Positions 22,301-34,717 of a DNA stretch of 64,000 bases are shown in pieces. Within the stretch, counting starts at the first letter, position 1; the number at the start of each line of letters is the position of its first letter. The notes below the pieces were generated by a model. The model was not told the origin of the DNA, made no database searches, and was given only the letters and a program-made list of their open reading frames with translations. Made by a program: the position numbers and the translations under genes. The stretch spans positions 278,213,229 through 278,277,228 of the forward strand of contig CM051459.1 in the NCBI GenBank assembly GCA_028095005.1, in the 5' to 3' direction. This stretch comes from Rhynchospora pubera (taxonomy: Eukaryota; Streptophyta; Magnoliopsida; Poales; Cyperaceae).

Positions 22301-23999
22301 TTAATGGCAGCAGCCATCAGCAATTGCAGATATCACCAAGGTACCAATATTAAAGTTGAGTCAATCAAATCTTTGTTGTAGAAAAATAGTGGAGTGGTGT
22401 GTCTTGCCTAACCTACTTCAGCTGTTGAGCTAATTTCATTAAATTGGACAACCATAAGAAAATGGAAGAATTAGAAATACTCACGAGTCACTAACAGTAA
22501 CAGCTGGAGTCGGGGCAGCAACAGGAGCTGGAGCAGGTACACTAAAGAGAAAAATAGGCAAGACAAATAAGTAAGCAAACCGACAAACATGTCGTGCCCA
22601 AATGACCAGACATCTGTCTGATCTCACCCACAGCTTTAAAAACTGTCATCTGTTTTCTTTCATTTTTTATTGTCATTCTCTATTTTTTTTTGTCAGTCGT
22701 AAAGTTGTGGCTTCTGTGAGACTTAAAATTCATAATAACAGATCCTAACAAATTAACTTCTGCTTTACCAGCTGTGTACCCAGAGGAAAACCAATATCAA
22801 AATTCATGTCTTGAGTTACTTACGATGGCAATGTAGAAGTCGGTGTTTGAGTAGGAGTAGGGGCTGTCACAGCTGGGGTAGCTGGAGCTGTACTAGATGG
22901 AGCCTGCATAAAAACATATGTGGTTCATTACCAGAATATAAAACACAATCATATTAGTTTCAACTATTTTCGTTTATGTTCGACCAGAAATTTTTCAGCA
23001 ATTGAAACTAATTAGAAAGTGATTTTAAAAATATTAATTCTATAAAGAGTAGAAAGCTAGAAACTCACAACAGCAGCAGGAGGTGCCTTTGTGGCAGTTG
23101 AAGCACCACTTGCCGATCCCTTATTCTGTAAAAATAGAAAGGTGCATTGCATCAAATTTAGCAAAGAAAATATGCTGCCTATTGCTATTGTCATTCAACA
23201 TCTTAAGTAACAATTATAGCAGAGAAATTCTATTTATAGAATTACCTTAGAAAGCATTACTACAAGGAAGCTACTTTCAGCAACTTTGTTATCTTCTAGT
23301 GTGGTATCATCCTTGAGAATTTTGCCTTGATGAATCAACATTATTTGATCAGCAGGGTATACATCTTGGCCTTGACTCGTCTCTATACTCTTCTTTACAT
23401 CAGACACCTGCCAAATAAGACCCCAAATTTCAATTTCAACCCCCATAAAATTTCCTCAATAATGAAAATGACAGAATAAGTACAAAATACTCATTCAAAT
23501 TAGAAGATTTTACATCAGAAATAAAATTACGTAATCAATTTTCATTTTATGAACCTCCAAACAGTTATCAAACAAAATTACCTCCATTACAAACTTGTTC
23601 AGCAGAGATTTAACAGTGTATAGTCTCAATCATTTATTAACAAATGCATTACACAATGAAAACCTCAAGTAACCTCCAAATTGCTACCACTTGGTTACAT
23701 TCCCTCCGTACAAAATATAAACTACTATACTAAAACAAGTCCGACGCTAATTCAAATCGAGTTCAGATAATCCGTACAGATCGATCCAATCCAATCCAAT
23801 CTGACGCACCTCTTACCTTATGATATCATAAATCATAAACAAACTAAAAATCGGGAAACTCCTTGCAAAACAAATAAACGAAATCAAAATCTAGAGAAAC
23901 AGAAGACGGATCTGAAGGGAAGTGAGGCGATACCTTATCCTCGGGCTGCGCTTCGATCTGGAAGTTGGTTCCCTTCAGGGTTTTGACGAAGATCTTCAT
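19380..23999 (-). CDS. RAD23: RAD23 ubiquitin receptor, C/D type (12 exons)
   Basis: Exons in transcript order are 23999-23934, 23407-23246, 23125-23069, 22903-22824, 22541-22485, 21754-21583, 21419-21261, 20981-20916, 20701-20654, 20546-20437, 19952-19862 and 19499-19380. All are GT-AG and in phase, giving 395 residues. RAD23 carries ubiquitinated proteins to the proteasome and binds the XPC-type DNA-repair factor. The ubiquitin-like domain is at 1-76 (MKIFVKTLKG...SSFLVVMLSK). UBA1 is at about 158-198 (TVQQILDMGGGTWDRD; RALRAAYNNPERAVEYL). The XPC-binding/STI1 region is about 265-310 (MLRNSPQFRALLSLVQANPQ). UBA2 is at about 352-388 (IERLEAMGFDRALVLEVFFA). Pro/Ala-rich linkers separate them. 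Order and length match plant RAD23C/D. Confidence 0.95.
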
Positions 24000-24543
24000 C
24001 TCTCTCTCTCTCTTCTTCTCACTATCGCTATCTCTGTTTCTCTTGGTTTTCTTGAAAGAGAAGAAAGAAAGTAAGATATGATGATACTAACAGAAACAAA
24101 AATAATAATAACCAAAATGGAAACGGAGAGAAGCAAAACCGATAGCGCAGTCGGTTCGGTTCGTTTCGGTTCTACTGCCTCTCCCAATAATCAAACAGCG
24201 AACAGCCGAACAGGAACACCTTCCAGTAGAAAGCTACACGTAGATTTGTAAAGATCAAGCCCAGACCAGTAGGCCCAAGTTTCGCCCCGGAATGGGCCCA
24301 ATTACTTCTGAAATTTGCAACATTTAATGGCATTTTATGCTCAGAGCCTCAGACTGTCAGACATGTTGCTTCCAATTTTAATTCCAAGCACGACTTCAAA
24401 TGATATCAGTTCGGTCAATTTAAACTGACAGAGAAATTACAAAAAAAAATGTATTTAGCTATAAAGTTCAATAAATGGATATATAACGACATTTTTTTTT
24501 TTCTGTAACCAAATTCAAGCAGAATGACTGGCTAACAAATATG
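24000..24543 (-). promoter_or_regulatory. RAD23 5' leader and proximal promoter
   Basis: On the minus strand the bases just before the ATG form a GA-rich leader (GAGAGAGAGAGATG), with further purine/pyrimidine tracts upstream. No clear TATA box is visible. A frame at 24187-23996 that ends at the RAD23 ATG is leader sequence. Confidence 0.4.
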
Positions 24544-24559
24544 AGGATTTGGTTATTAT

Positions 24560-24795
24560 TTATTTATTTATTTTTGAGAAAAGCAGCGGCTTCCATTAAA
24601 CATAAAAGTGCAATTACAAATAACCAAACGAAACACTACTAAAGCTATCTAAAGCCAGAAAGTAGATCAAAGTAGTTAAGCTACTTTGCTACTAAAACCC
24701 CTAAAAGAGCTGCTGCCGAAACCATCAACAGCAAAACAAACCTTAGTCTTTTAAAGCACAGAAACACACAAACAAGTTCAAACAAACTCAACACA
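24560..24795 (-). mobile_element. LINE 3'-end fragment with 16-bp TSD
   Basis: A 236-bp insert lies between perfect copies of AGGATTTGGTTATTAT (24544-24559 and 24796-24811). Read on the minus strand it ends GCCGCTGCTTTTCTC then A5 and (TAAA)n, a tail typical of plant LINE 3' ends. No coding part remains, so reverse transcription stopped within about 240 bases. Its tail differs from that of the LINE at 4189-8200, so it is another family. It lies about 560 bp upstream of the RAD23 ATG. Confidence 0.75.
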
Positions 24796-24811
24796 AGGAT
24801 TTGGTTATTAT

Positions 24812-26671
24812 ACCAAGTATATTCAATTTCGAATAGCCATTTCGCAATTAACACATAGAAGAAGTAAAATATAACAACAAGAAGTAATTTTCAATATTGT
24901 TAGCCCTCTTATAACGCAGTAGATATGGGCTGATTGAACTAATGTTTCATTAAATTTGGGCCTAATCATACAATGGGAGTTTGGGACGTATGAGAACACT
25001 GAACATCTTTTTGCCGGAAAAGTCTTTTGCTTCTTGTGGGCCTAAAATTGACAATATAATTATATAAACATATAGAAGATCAAAATAAACACTTACAAAC
25101 AAATAAATGTTATCATCTATTGTTCAGATTTTTATATGCATATTAAACTTATTTTTATTGAACTTCTTTGTCTGCATGTGTTCACTTTGATCACTATATA
25201 TGTTCATCTTGTCTGTTTTATGTGTTCACTTTCTATTTAACGATGACAAAACTGCAGATGACAGTAATCAATTTTCTTTTTTTTTTATTTCACTCAGTTG
25301 AAAAGATATGTCAAACAAGTACAGTAGTTGTGCTCGTTTATTTTACACATTCAATTGGTTAAATTGCAATTCATTAACATTTTTAGCCTGTTTGGTAAGT
25401 AGTAGGATAAGGAAATTTTGGAAGACGGGAGGAAATACTTCCACTAATAAATTTTAGAAACATTCAGTGAACACAGATGGGAAAAAAAATATAAAATTAA
25501 TTGAAGACATTAAAATAAATTCCAAATGACGTTTGAAAAGGTAACTATTACAATTTGTTCTTTTATTCCACACTAGCCATTCCAATATCGTTTTTCTAAG
25601 ATAGTTCCTTGTGAGCCTACGGACGTTTGGATTTCAAAAAAAAAAAATTAGTTCCTTGTTGATTTTTTTTTAATCATGTTTCTCCATTCAAGCAATCCAG
25701 AAATGCTACATTAGTAACTTAATTAGCGCTGCATTAATTATGAGGCAGGAAAAAAAACGCAGTTGGCATGGCTTGCTTTTGTTCAAACATAACATCTAGC
25801 TAGAAGCTAATCAATTTATGTTACTATTGAATAAAGTTTATTTTTCTTTGAATACACTACAGAAGCTGGTGAATTTGCAATTATCCGTTGATGATTGTAC
25901 TAAAATTCCTGATCGAGACTCTCATATATATGTAACAAAAAAAAAAGTTATTTATTTAGAAGAGCATATATGCTTACAAGCATAGCAAAATGATTTTTGA
26001 ACAATATTAAGATAAACCAATAATAATGTTATTCGTAAAAAATTCTTACATACTTATTAGGAAGATAATTGTCCCCATCAGTATAAACAAGTTAACTTAT
26101 ATTTGCATTCATGTTAATTGTCATTGTAGATGGTGTAACAGACTGAATCATGTAGTATCATTGTGCTATCTGTCTATCTGGGCATTCATAACTATATTTT
26201 GATTGTTTTTATTGATGTGTCGCACTATTCTACTCAGAATAGTACCAGACTACTACCAGTTTACCAGTTATATGTTTAGGCTTCTTCTATATCCATCAAC
26301 AATATATCCATGTACAAATGTTAATTGTCACATTATATATGCATGATTTATTATATTATAAATCAATACATGTATGTTATCCGGTAATTAAAGGGTACCA
26401 GAAGAATGTCAGAAAAGAGTACAATCCTGACTAATTAAGCTGCACATGCTTTTCGAGAGTTCAATTAAACTATGCAATATATAGACAAATTAAAGCCTAG
26501 ATACATAGCATTATTATTTGACAGGAGTTAAAAGAGTACCAAGAGCTAATCAACATCAAAAGGTAAAAAGCCCTGTATCTTAATAACCATCACAAAAAGA
26601 TCTGATGGCAAAAATGGGCGAAAATAAACAAATCAAAAGTTTTTTTTTTGAAAAAAGGTTTTGTCGACTGA
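24812..26671. other. Spacer between RAD23 and COL16 genes
   Basis: AT-rich sequence with no supported gene. It includes the distal RAD23 upstream region and the 3' flank of the COL16 gene. Short T- and A-rich frames (for example 25168-25362) carry no domain. Confidence 0.5.
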
Positions 26672-28261
26672 TTAAACAAGAGGTGAAGAACGCTTCACAA
26701 ATCGTCCTTTCATCCTCGGTCGTTTCTCGGCATTGAGTTTTCTTACCTCATACCGAATCTTCTTTGAGAAAAGCCTTGTCCTTCTCTTTTCTCTATATCT
26801 GGAGACTCTCGCCTCTCTCCCGCCATCCATGCCTGACCGTACTACTCCTGGTTCGTCCGACCCATGGCCCCCAACTCCGCCTCTTCCACTTCCAATCCAC
26901 ATTCCCTGCATTTCACAGAATCTCTTGATCAGTCTGAGCATAATAATGCAACTTGTGGAAAAGTTTAGATATTATACAATGATTAGTTCCATAGTTCAAA
27001 GTTCAAACGACTGATTATAGATTGCACCAGTTGCACCATTTGTTCTAATGTTGAACTAACATAAATTTGGAAAGAGAAGACTGGAATGAAAGAAAATTAA
27101 ATTATTGCAACTGGCATCATGAAATCGCCATTTTGTTATTTACTTATTTCAAATGAATATCTGTACACTATAGAGTTCAAGCTTTCCTGTTTTGACAAAC
27201 AGACCAGACTTGCATAAATCGAGAAACATTGCATTGAATAGAAACCAAGCTAATTTTAAATAAAAAAAAATTACCGAGTAATCAGGCCAGCACTCGTCTA
27301 GTCTGCCTTGTGGCCGTAAACCGTCTGTCCAAGGAGAACTACCCCAGCTTGCAATTATTGCCTCGTAATCGAGCCTCAACACAAATTTATGCTGCAAACA
27401 TGGCTTGACTTCATGGCACATCATATTGTCTATTGCAATTTTCTCTTCCTCTTCCCCCAAAGTCATGGGGGACCCACAATCAAAATCTATATCCAACATT
27501 TCGCCGGACACCTCAGTCTCCAACAGGTCAACACCATATAGTTCCTCGTTGGCACCGCCATCAACTGTCTCCAATTTTACATTGGCCCCGTCTAGCTCTT
27601 CTGGAGACTCCATCAATCCCAGTGACTCCATGTCAAAGGAGTCCTCATTATTCTTACCGAGTAAAGCCTCCATGTCAGCTGCAAACTCATTCAAGTCTGC
27701 GTCAGTTGGTGTGAAATTTATTACTATGCTGTCATTTATAGAAGGAGAGACGTTGGATTGGGATGGCACCAGAACAGATTTGATCGAATCACCATCTATC
27801 TCCCCTTTGGAAGAATTATTGGAATCTTCCAAAGGGGGAGGTGAGCAGAACTCTGCCAAGGCAGGGTCAAATATCGGCACATGATATAGCAATTGCTCCT
27901 CAACTCTGTTCTCATCTGAGGATTCAACAGAGTCTGGCACAACCCGACGTGTCAGGGCCCCGTGCTTGCCACGTGGGGTTCGTGCTTTACGCGTGAACCA
28001 GGCAGGCACCACCATCTCTTCAGCCTTTGTCACAGTTGATGAGGGTAAAGCAGTAGAAGAAACCCTGAGTCGAAGGCGTTCATGGCGGCGTGCAAGAGGG
28101 TTTGCTGAGTGCACTGACATGTCACAGCTCTGACAGAGGAAAGCATCATCAGCTGCACAATACCATCTGGCACGCCGACGAAGGCAGCCGTCGCATGCTC
28201 GGGCTGTCTTTCCTCCAACTGCACCAGCAACCTTCTCCTTCTCCTTGCTACTCGTGCTCAT
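26672..28261 (-). CDS. COL16: CONSTANS-like 16 type B-box/CCT protein (two exons)
   Basis: Exon 1 is 28261-27275 and exon 2 is 26905-26672, joined over a 369-bp GT-AG intron in phase 0, giving 406 residues. An ATG nine codons upstream (28288) is possible, but the MSTSSKEKEK start fits the family better. There is one B-box zinc finger (residues 23-60: CDGC, WYCAADDAFLCQSC, VHSANPLARRH) and a CCT domain at about 359-402 (REARVSRYREKRRTRLFSKK, then KIRYEVRKLNAEKRPRMKGR). One B-box plus CCT and one intron define group III (COL6/7/8/16). The acidic motif FTPTDADLNEFAADMEALLG is shared with COL16. These nuclear regulators act in light, flowering or plastid-related programmes. The target process here is not shown by sequence. 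Confidence 0.93.
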
Positions 28262-28288
28262 CAGTCTGTTTTGTTCTATTTTAAACAA

Positions 28289-29450
28289 ATGTTAATTTTG
28301 GAAGCTTATTTTCTTTTTAGTGACAAATATCATTGAGCTTTTTAATATGGTATATCTAAGAGTTAGGGTCTAGGGACTAGGGACTTTGGTGGTGTCCCAC
28401 CACTGCACTTTTTGCACTTTTTGCCAGAGCTGTTGTAATGTTGACATCCTCTCCATTTGTTAGTTTGTAGGAGATATTTATGTATTCACAGTGGAAGCAA
28501 AATATCTTCTGCAGCAAAGTTAAATCTTTGATAACATGTACAGTTGCAATCAGCATTGCCACCTTAAAGTAGAAGTATTTATCTTATGAGTAAATTGATA
28601 CGAGCTTTAGCTCCACCAAATTGCTATGTAAGCTCCACTAAAAAAAATTCGTTTGATTGATTCCATTAAGCTATTTATATATATTGAGGCAAACGTTACA
28701 TTTAGAACTACTGTTAATTTTTAGGTTTTTTTTCATAAACAATCGAAAGGTAGAAAAAAATATTTTATTGCTTTAGCTTTACAATAATAAACGAATGGAT
28801 CGTTAAATAAACCAATAATGAACTCACTATCTTTATCAGTTAAGTTCATAATAGTAGATATAATACCTTCTACAACATATAATGTGGAACCAGCATAAAA
28901 TAAAGCACTTTACTTCGTATCTTAATAGGTATGCATTAAAACTTAACTATACATCAATTATTTTTATTCAATTCAAATCTATCATCTCAATTTGTTATTA
29001 CATATTAAATCTATATATAAGCTCACCATATTCGGCTTTTAAACCTAATAACTATATATAAAAAGTTTTCATAAGACAAAAAAATATAATAATTAAATTG
29101 ATGTAAAGTGATAAAATTTATGTATTGTACATTCTATTTAGATACAATACAACTTTTAAGCTAGTTGAAGTCAGCAAGAAAAGTTTTGTAGCAATCCTCA
29201 ATGAATAAACAGGGAAATCTCCAGTTCACCGAAAACAGAGAAGGAAACAACAACATTTGGATAGTGGGAGAATAGAGCACAGAGAAAGGAGGGTCCCAGA
29301 GGGGATGCCTTATCTGAAAGGCTATTGGTTGGTTGGTGGAATCCCATCCGAAGCTCTTAAACCTCATTGGTCGGAGTCACATCCTTGAGATTTCCAGTGG
29401 GACCCACTGGCAGAAGGAGCCGAGGAAAGACCTTTCTCTGGTCCGGTCTC
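28289..29450 (-). promoter_or_regulatory. COL16 upstream region with light-type motifs
   Basis: On the minus strand the segment about 29370-29300 contains two CCAAT boxes (CCGACCAATGAGG and ACCAACCAATAGCC). Downstream, an I-box-like GATAAGG follows within CAGATAAGGCATCC. I-boxes are typical of light-regulated plant promoters. The distance to the ATG (about 1 kb) would require a long leader or a 5' UTR intron, which cannot be confirmed. The short frame at 28562-28377 lacks any domain. Confidence 0.3.
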
Positions 29451-32400
29451 CATCCTGATTTCTGTTTGTTTCTTCCTCTGCAATAATTCCTCGTTTCAAC
29501 TCTCTGTGGTCTCCTCTGTCTTTATGGTCCCAGTGAAAGCTGAAAGGGTGAAGCCTTTATTTCCCCTTTTGCCAAGTTATTGGAGAATGATAGTGAAGTA
29601 ATTTATGGATAGATTTCGTACCAAAAAAAAAAGTTGCCTGAATCATTGCGTTTTCTCTAGAAGTAGAACGACCAAATTTTAGTGTTGTCTCAATCAAGTT
29701 CCAACTTCATATATAGAACATTTTGGACCAGATTGAAATAACGTTTACCTAAAATGTAAGAAATATATTATCTAAGTCGTTTAATTTTGTTCAAACAGTT
29801 CACCGTACATAATGACATGATTACAAGGTTATAATAATTGAAACTAATATAGACTCATCAAACCCTATGTCTCTCCATCATAGACTCACAAAATTGATTT
29901 TAGGCATATTTTATTTATTATTTCTTATATCGGTTATGTCTTGTTCTCAATTTCTCAGTTAATTATGACTTCACAATTTCTTTTGTTACTATCTAAAACA
30001 TTTTAGTGTAAGTTTTAACTAGAAAAATACAATGAAGTATTTCGACGGGCGGGGGTGGGGGCTGAGTCCCTCTCCTACAATTAATATAAAAGGTACAAAA
30101 TATATAATCCATACATAAAACGGGAGAGCTTGTATTATGTTTTATAATAAAATAATAATATTTGATAATTTACAATACTTAAAAAGTATTCTTTAGAAGA
30201 TTATGTTGAGTTCAGTTACAATTGTTCCTCTATACGGTCAAGTTTTTGGCAAGATTTTACTTAGATCTGATCAGTAGCCAGTGGAATTCAATCAAGTCAT
30301 CATTAAACAACACAAGTTTAAAACCATCCAATTTAAACTTTTGGGTCTGCTAAATTGAAAGTTTTCGACCTAGAATGCTGTCCTGTTTTGAGTCTAGAAT
30401 TTTTGTTGAACTCAACTATTATAACTATATCAAAACATTTACATGAATTAGCATATATTTAAATATCTGTAAGACATTAGATACAATTCTTTATATATAT
30501 GTTTCTTAAATTTCTGTCACATTATATTTAGTGTCTAGTAAAATTGTAAAAGAAAAGCATCTCCCCTGAAATCTTATGAGGATACAAACATTGTAATTTG
30601 GCATTTAGCAGAATGTTCAGCATGGGCTATAAAAAGGCTAGAATTGGAGAGGATACGAACGTGATCTTTCAACAATAGATCTTATCCCATTTAGATAATG
30701 TTTCGGCTTTTGTCATTACTTCAGCTTCAAATTTCTTTTCAATTAGTTGACGAATTTAAATTTCCTTTGTCTTACCAGCATTCATAGTAACCACGTGTAA
30801 CAGACGGCACCGGACCTATATATACGTATTTTATTTTATTTATTTTGATCAGTTTAATTTTGAAATGACAAAAAAATAGAGTGGTGTAATATCATTTCGA
30901 GAAATTCCAAAAGTAGGTACCCAAAAGATATTTGTCGTTGCAAAATCGTCATATTTTTCCAGACAAAGTAAACATTAGGCATTGAAATTTTATATATTTC
31001 TAAGAAATTTTCCAACCAGATTTTAGGTTCGCGACCTTAATCACTAAAGAAAATTTTGGTTCTCGTAGAAGTCATGCTTGACTATTATTTATGTTATCTA
31101 GCTATCATAGCAACAAATTTATAAACAAAAATGTGTACATACTTCAAAAAAGAAAAATAAAAAGAAGGAACATATTTTAGTACTATATCTAGTGTCAATG
31201 TTCTTGCATATGAGGCATTTAAAATTCAACACTATACATGAATTTTCATGAGAAAAATATTTTCGCCCTTTAGGACACAGATTACCATTTTTTTTACCTC
31301 ATTTCAAGTTATTATAGACTAATAGATTTGATTAGACAACCATAAAATAGCGTTAGAATGATATTTTATAATTGTAAACATCGAATCTTAGATAAATTAC
31401 TATTTGAAAAATGCATAAATAGTATTATTTTTGTAAAATACAGAGAAGTAAATTGTTGGTTTGATGAATAAAATGTAAGTTGAAATACAAGAGCTCCGTG
31501 ATATTAGCGTTAAAATGCTGGTTATTACTGGGTGTCCTCCGTGGAACACGCACTGAAATACAAGAGCTCTGGAAAACGCTAACATTTCTCGTCCTTTGCA
31601 GCTGGAGAAGCACTAATAATATATTGTAAACCCAACTACTGCAACTCGTTCCTCAGTCAGATTTGTAGAATGCGCCAACTGGTCCCATGCGGCCAAGCCT
31701 CGAACCAATCTTTCCTAATTTGCATTTACATTTCTTTTTTTTTTTTAAACTTTGGCTTTTTCGGTAGGTGCGTTCAAATCTTTGTATCTAATTGGCATTA
31801 ATTACCAGATTAAAAAGTAGTTGCTGAATACTTGACAGCAGAATTTTTTTAAAAAAATAGTTGCTGAAGACGTACAATCTCTTTCAAGTTCCAAAGCACT
31901 CAATAAACTGAGACATAATCTTAAATTCTTAATTATTTGAAACTACTAGCATATTATATAATGAGAAAGGCTTCAATCATATTTATTAAAATTTATAGTC
32001 AAAATAATATATTTAATTGGTAATTTTGTAAGTCAGGATGGCAAGTTTTAGTCATGGCATAGTGTTTTTTCACACTTTTTTCCCGTCTTATTTTTCTAAG
32101 TTTCTATATAAAACTTGCATGCGGCCTAGTGGCACAGATGCACAATGGTAAGAGCACTAGACATGCACTTTTTATTTTTTTAAAAAAAAATTGGATAACA
32201 AAAATCTCCCTCTTTCTTAAAAAAAAACTATGAAACTCAAAATAATTCGGTGAATACTTTATTTTATAATATATACGTATTTAAATACTTTCCATGGGCT
32301 CATACACTGTACATTTCAAACTGCAAATACAAAAACTATGCACTCCAAACTATTAAACACTCCATCACTTTGACAAGTTCAGCTGCAGTCATTCACGACA

Positions 32401-33178
32401 ATTTTGGAAAATAAATTACAATCCTACAAATAATCACCGATGCAAATACACAGACAATGACTCCAGAATCATAATCATCAACTGTATAATTCTTTTTGTA
32501 TGTTTTAACTTTTCTTAATTAATGAGTACAAGTTAGGGAATGCAGACACCTATATTATTTTCAAATAATCTTCAACTTCACGGTACTTGCTTATATATAT
32601 TGGCAACAAGCAGCCCCTAATATTAAAAAGAAATGTCTGTTTTTCTTTATCATTCGAAATTCATGAGCATTAACAGAGCAAAAAATATACATGCCTTTCT
32701 GGGAAAAAAATGTAAAAAATTTCACTTTTGAATGTCAAAACCGCACAGCTTATAATTTTCTGAACGGAAATGATCTTTTATTGTACTTTGTTCAAACTGC
32801 ATTATAGACATCTTTTTATTTTTTTGCACTGTCCAAGAGAACTTTTTCTAGTTTTCATGGAAAAATAAAATAAACTCTGTACCACCATGCACATTTTTTG
32901 GGGTGTAGTTGTCACCTTCGTAATTTTTTCTTTAAAAAAAAAAAATCTCTAGCAGTAGCAACCAAAATGGTCCCAAAAATTTGCCGCGGATCAGAATCAA
33001 GATATTACAAGGGCATATCCCTGGAAAGCAGCCCAAGTACTCATCCAGAAATTAAGATCCAAACAAAATTACAAAGAGGAGGTTGACTGGCGAGGCAAAT
33101 CCACAGCAAGCCCATCATGCGGTCCAGTGCAAATATCAATACTCCAGAATTCTGTGGCGCATTCAACTATCTCACTAA
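29451..33178. other. Long AT-rich spacer, no gene seen
   Basis: About 3.7 kb without coding signatures. A 15-bp direct repeat TGAAATACAAGAGCT occurs near 31480 and 31553. A stretch near 32125-32160 (ATGGTAAGAGCACTAGACATGCAC) resembles the A-box side of a degraded SINE. Otherwise only A/T tracts were seen. Confidence 0.5.
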
Positions 33179-33281
33179 TGTAGCGAGTCATCAAGGCTCC
33201 ATAATTCCTTTTTTATGGTAAATTTATATGGTTTTATAACATCATGACTTGATACTATGGTTCATGGGATGACTCGCTACA
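33179..33281. repeat. 14-bp perfect inverted repeat, MITE-like
   Basis: TGTAGCGAGTCATC at 33179-33192 is the exact inverse of GATGACTCGCTACA at 33268-33281, around a 75-bp AT-rich spacer. The size suggests a tiny MITE or relic. No clear TSD. Confidence 0.5.
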
Positions 33282-33642
33282 CCAAGAAATATATTGAGTA
33301 AAAATAATCACAGAGGATTGGAACTTTGGAAGCTGTAAATAATGGGTGCCCATCCACGTCTGCTGGGTTGTGCCCACTCACCAGACGACACAAGTGCAAT
33401 CTTGTTCTTTCTCTAACGATCTCTCTCACTTTTCAAATTGGGGGCATCTCACTTGACAATTTCGGAATATGGCATCTCTAATTAAACGGTCCCAACAGCT
33501 ACAGTTATTACTGTGACAATATGAACGCGTTGATTATATAGAGTTGTCGAATTTACAATTGACATTTCGTCGAGCAGTGTTATAAAAAACGGCCGACTAG
33601 ATTGGTAGAAGAAAATGGTAATTTAACTTCATGAATAGTATA

Positions 33643-33776
33643 TATATATTTTTTTAAGATAAATTAGAGGCCTAAGCCACCCAACTTATTTTTAAATTAA
33701 ATGTCTATGAAAGACCCTCCAGTCGGATTTCAAACATATGATCTTTCACTTAAGGAATCAAGGTGCATTGCTCTTG
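33643..33776 (-). mobile_element. SINE-like retroposon with 11-bp TSD
   Basis: A 134-bp insert is flanked by TGAATAGTATA on both sides (33632-33642 and 33777-33787). On the minus strand it begins CAAGAGCAATGCACCTTG, continues AAGTGAAAGATCATATG and then TTTGAAATCCGACTGG, which resembles the B box (GGTTCGAANCC) of tRNA-derived plant SINEs. It ends in T/A-rich sequence. Length, TSD and box-like sequences agree with a SINE. Family assignment needs a consensus search. Confidence 0.55.
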
Positions 33777-33927
33777 TGAATAGTATACTCAGTGAGTATT
33801 TTGCGGCCTTCAATGTTAGTTTAGTATTAAGTTCGATTAATCGCTGTCAAATTTGATTAGGTCAAAATAATTAAGTTTTGTGATTGTACTGTTCTTAAAT
33901 GAGTTATATTATTACAAATTCATTATC

Positions 33928-33943
33928 TATTATTATTATTATT

Positions 33944-33994
<51 letters not shown>
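33928..33994 (+). repeat. Compound (TAT)n(ATC)n microsatellite
   Basis: About six TAT/ATT units are followed by about 17 ATC/CAT units. It makes a spurious poly-His frame. No gene is implied. Confidence 0.95.
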
Positions 33995-34441
33995 GGTTAG
34001 CGCATTTTAGTTGTTACAACATTGCCACGGAGGTGTGTGTTTTCTTGCATCTAAATTTAACCAGACAAAAAGAGGAATGCCCAGTGATGTTATATATGTG
34101 CATGTCTAGTGAAGATAATGTAAATAGTAAAATTATAGTATCTAATAGCACTATAGAGTGCGAAGAAAGTAAGATAAGAACACAAGTAGCACCAATCCCC
34201 ATCAGCATGTCAAAATCGGACTCAAATTAGTATTCTTACGTTTATCCACTTGTCTATATCCCCATCAAAGTGATAAGAATAATTATGCACCAAGCAAATG
34301 ACATCAATCCCATCAAGTTTTAAACCCGGGGGCTATTTTTTACTTGTAATTTATGAAAATCGACAAGTTGACAGCGATTCCAAAAAGAGTTTTATCTATT
34401 CTCAATACCTCCAAAAGTGAAAAATTGACTTTCAATTGGCT

Positions 34442-34528
34442 TAATAATAATAATAATAATAATAACAACAACAACAACAATAACAACATGAGCAGCAGTA
34501 GTAGTAACAATAATCATCATCATCATTA
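34442..34528 (+). repeat. Compound (AAT)n(AAC)n microsatellite
   Basis: Successive AAT, AAC, AGC/AGT and CAT trinucleotide runs give a spurious poly-Asn frame. It lies about 450 bp from the (ATC)n array. Confidence 0.93.
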
Positions 34529-34717
34529 TTATATGTCAAATTTTTTTTTTATTTTTCAATTTTCCATTAGCAAAATTATTCAATCCATGTATCCTGGCTC
34601 CATATTTTGAAGATGTCAATTTATGCTACTAGTTAATCTATCATTCAAGTATTAATGCTGTTTACTTCTGTACATGTAATTAGAACAACACGCTGCTACA
34701 AAAGTTGTTATTATAAA

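Noticed and set aside
27405..27884. 159-codon plus-strand frame
   Set aside because: It is antisense to COL16 exon 1, whose B-box and acidic region are clearly coding on the minus strand.
33880..34230. Frame with a long poly-His run
   Set aside because: It is produced by the (ATC)n microsatellite. No domain, no splice support and an AT-rich context.
34353..34610. Frame with a poly-Asn run
   Set aside because: It is a translation of the (AAT)n/(AAC)n microsatellite.
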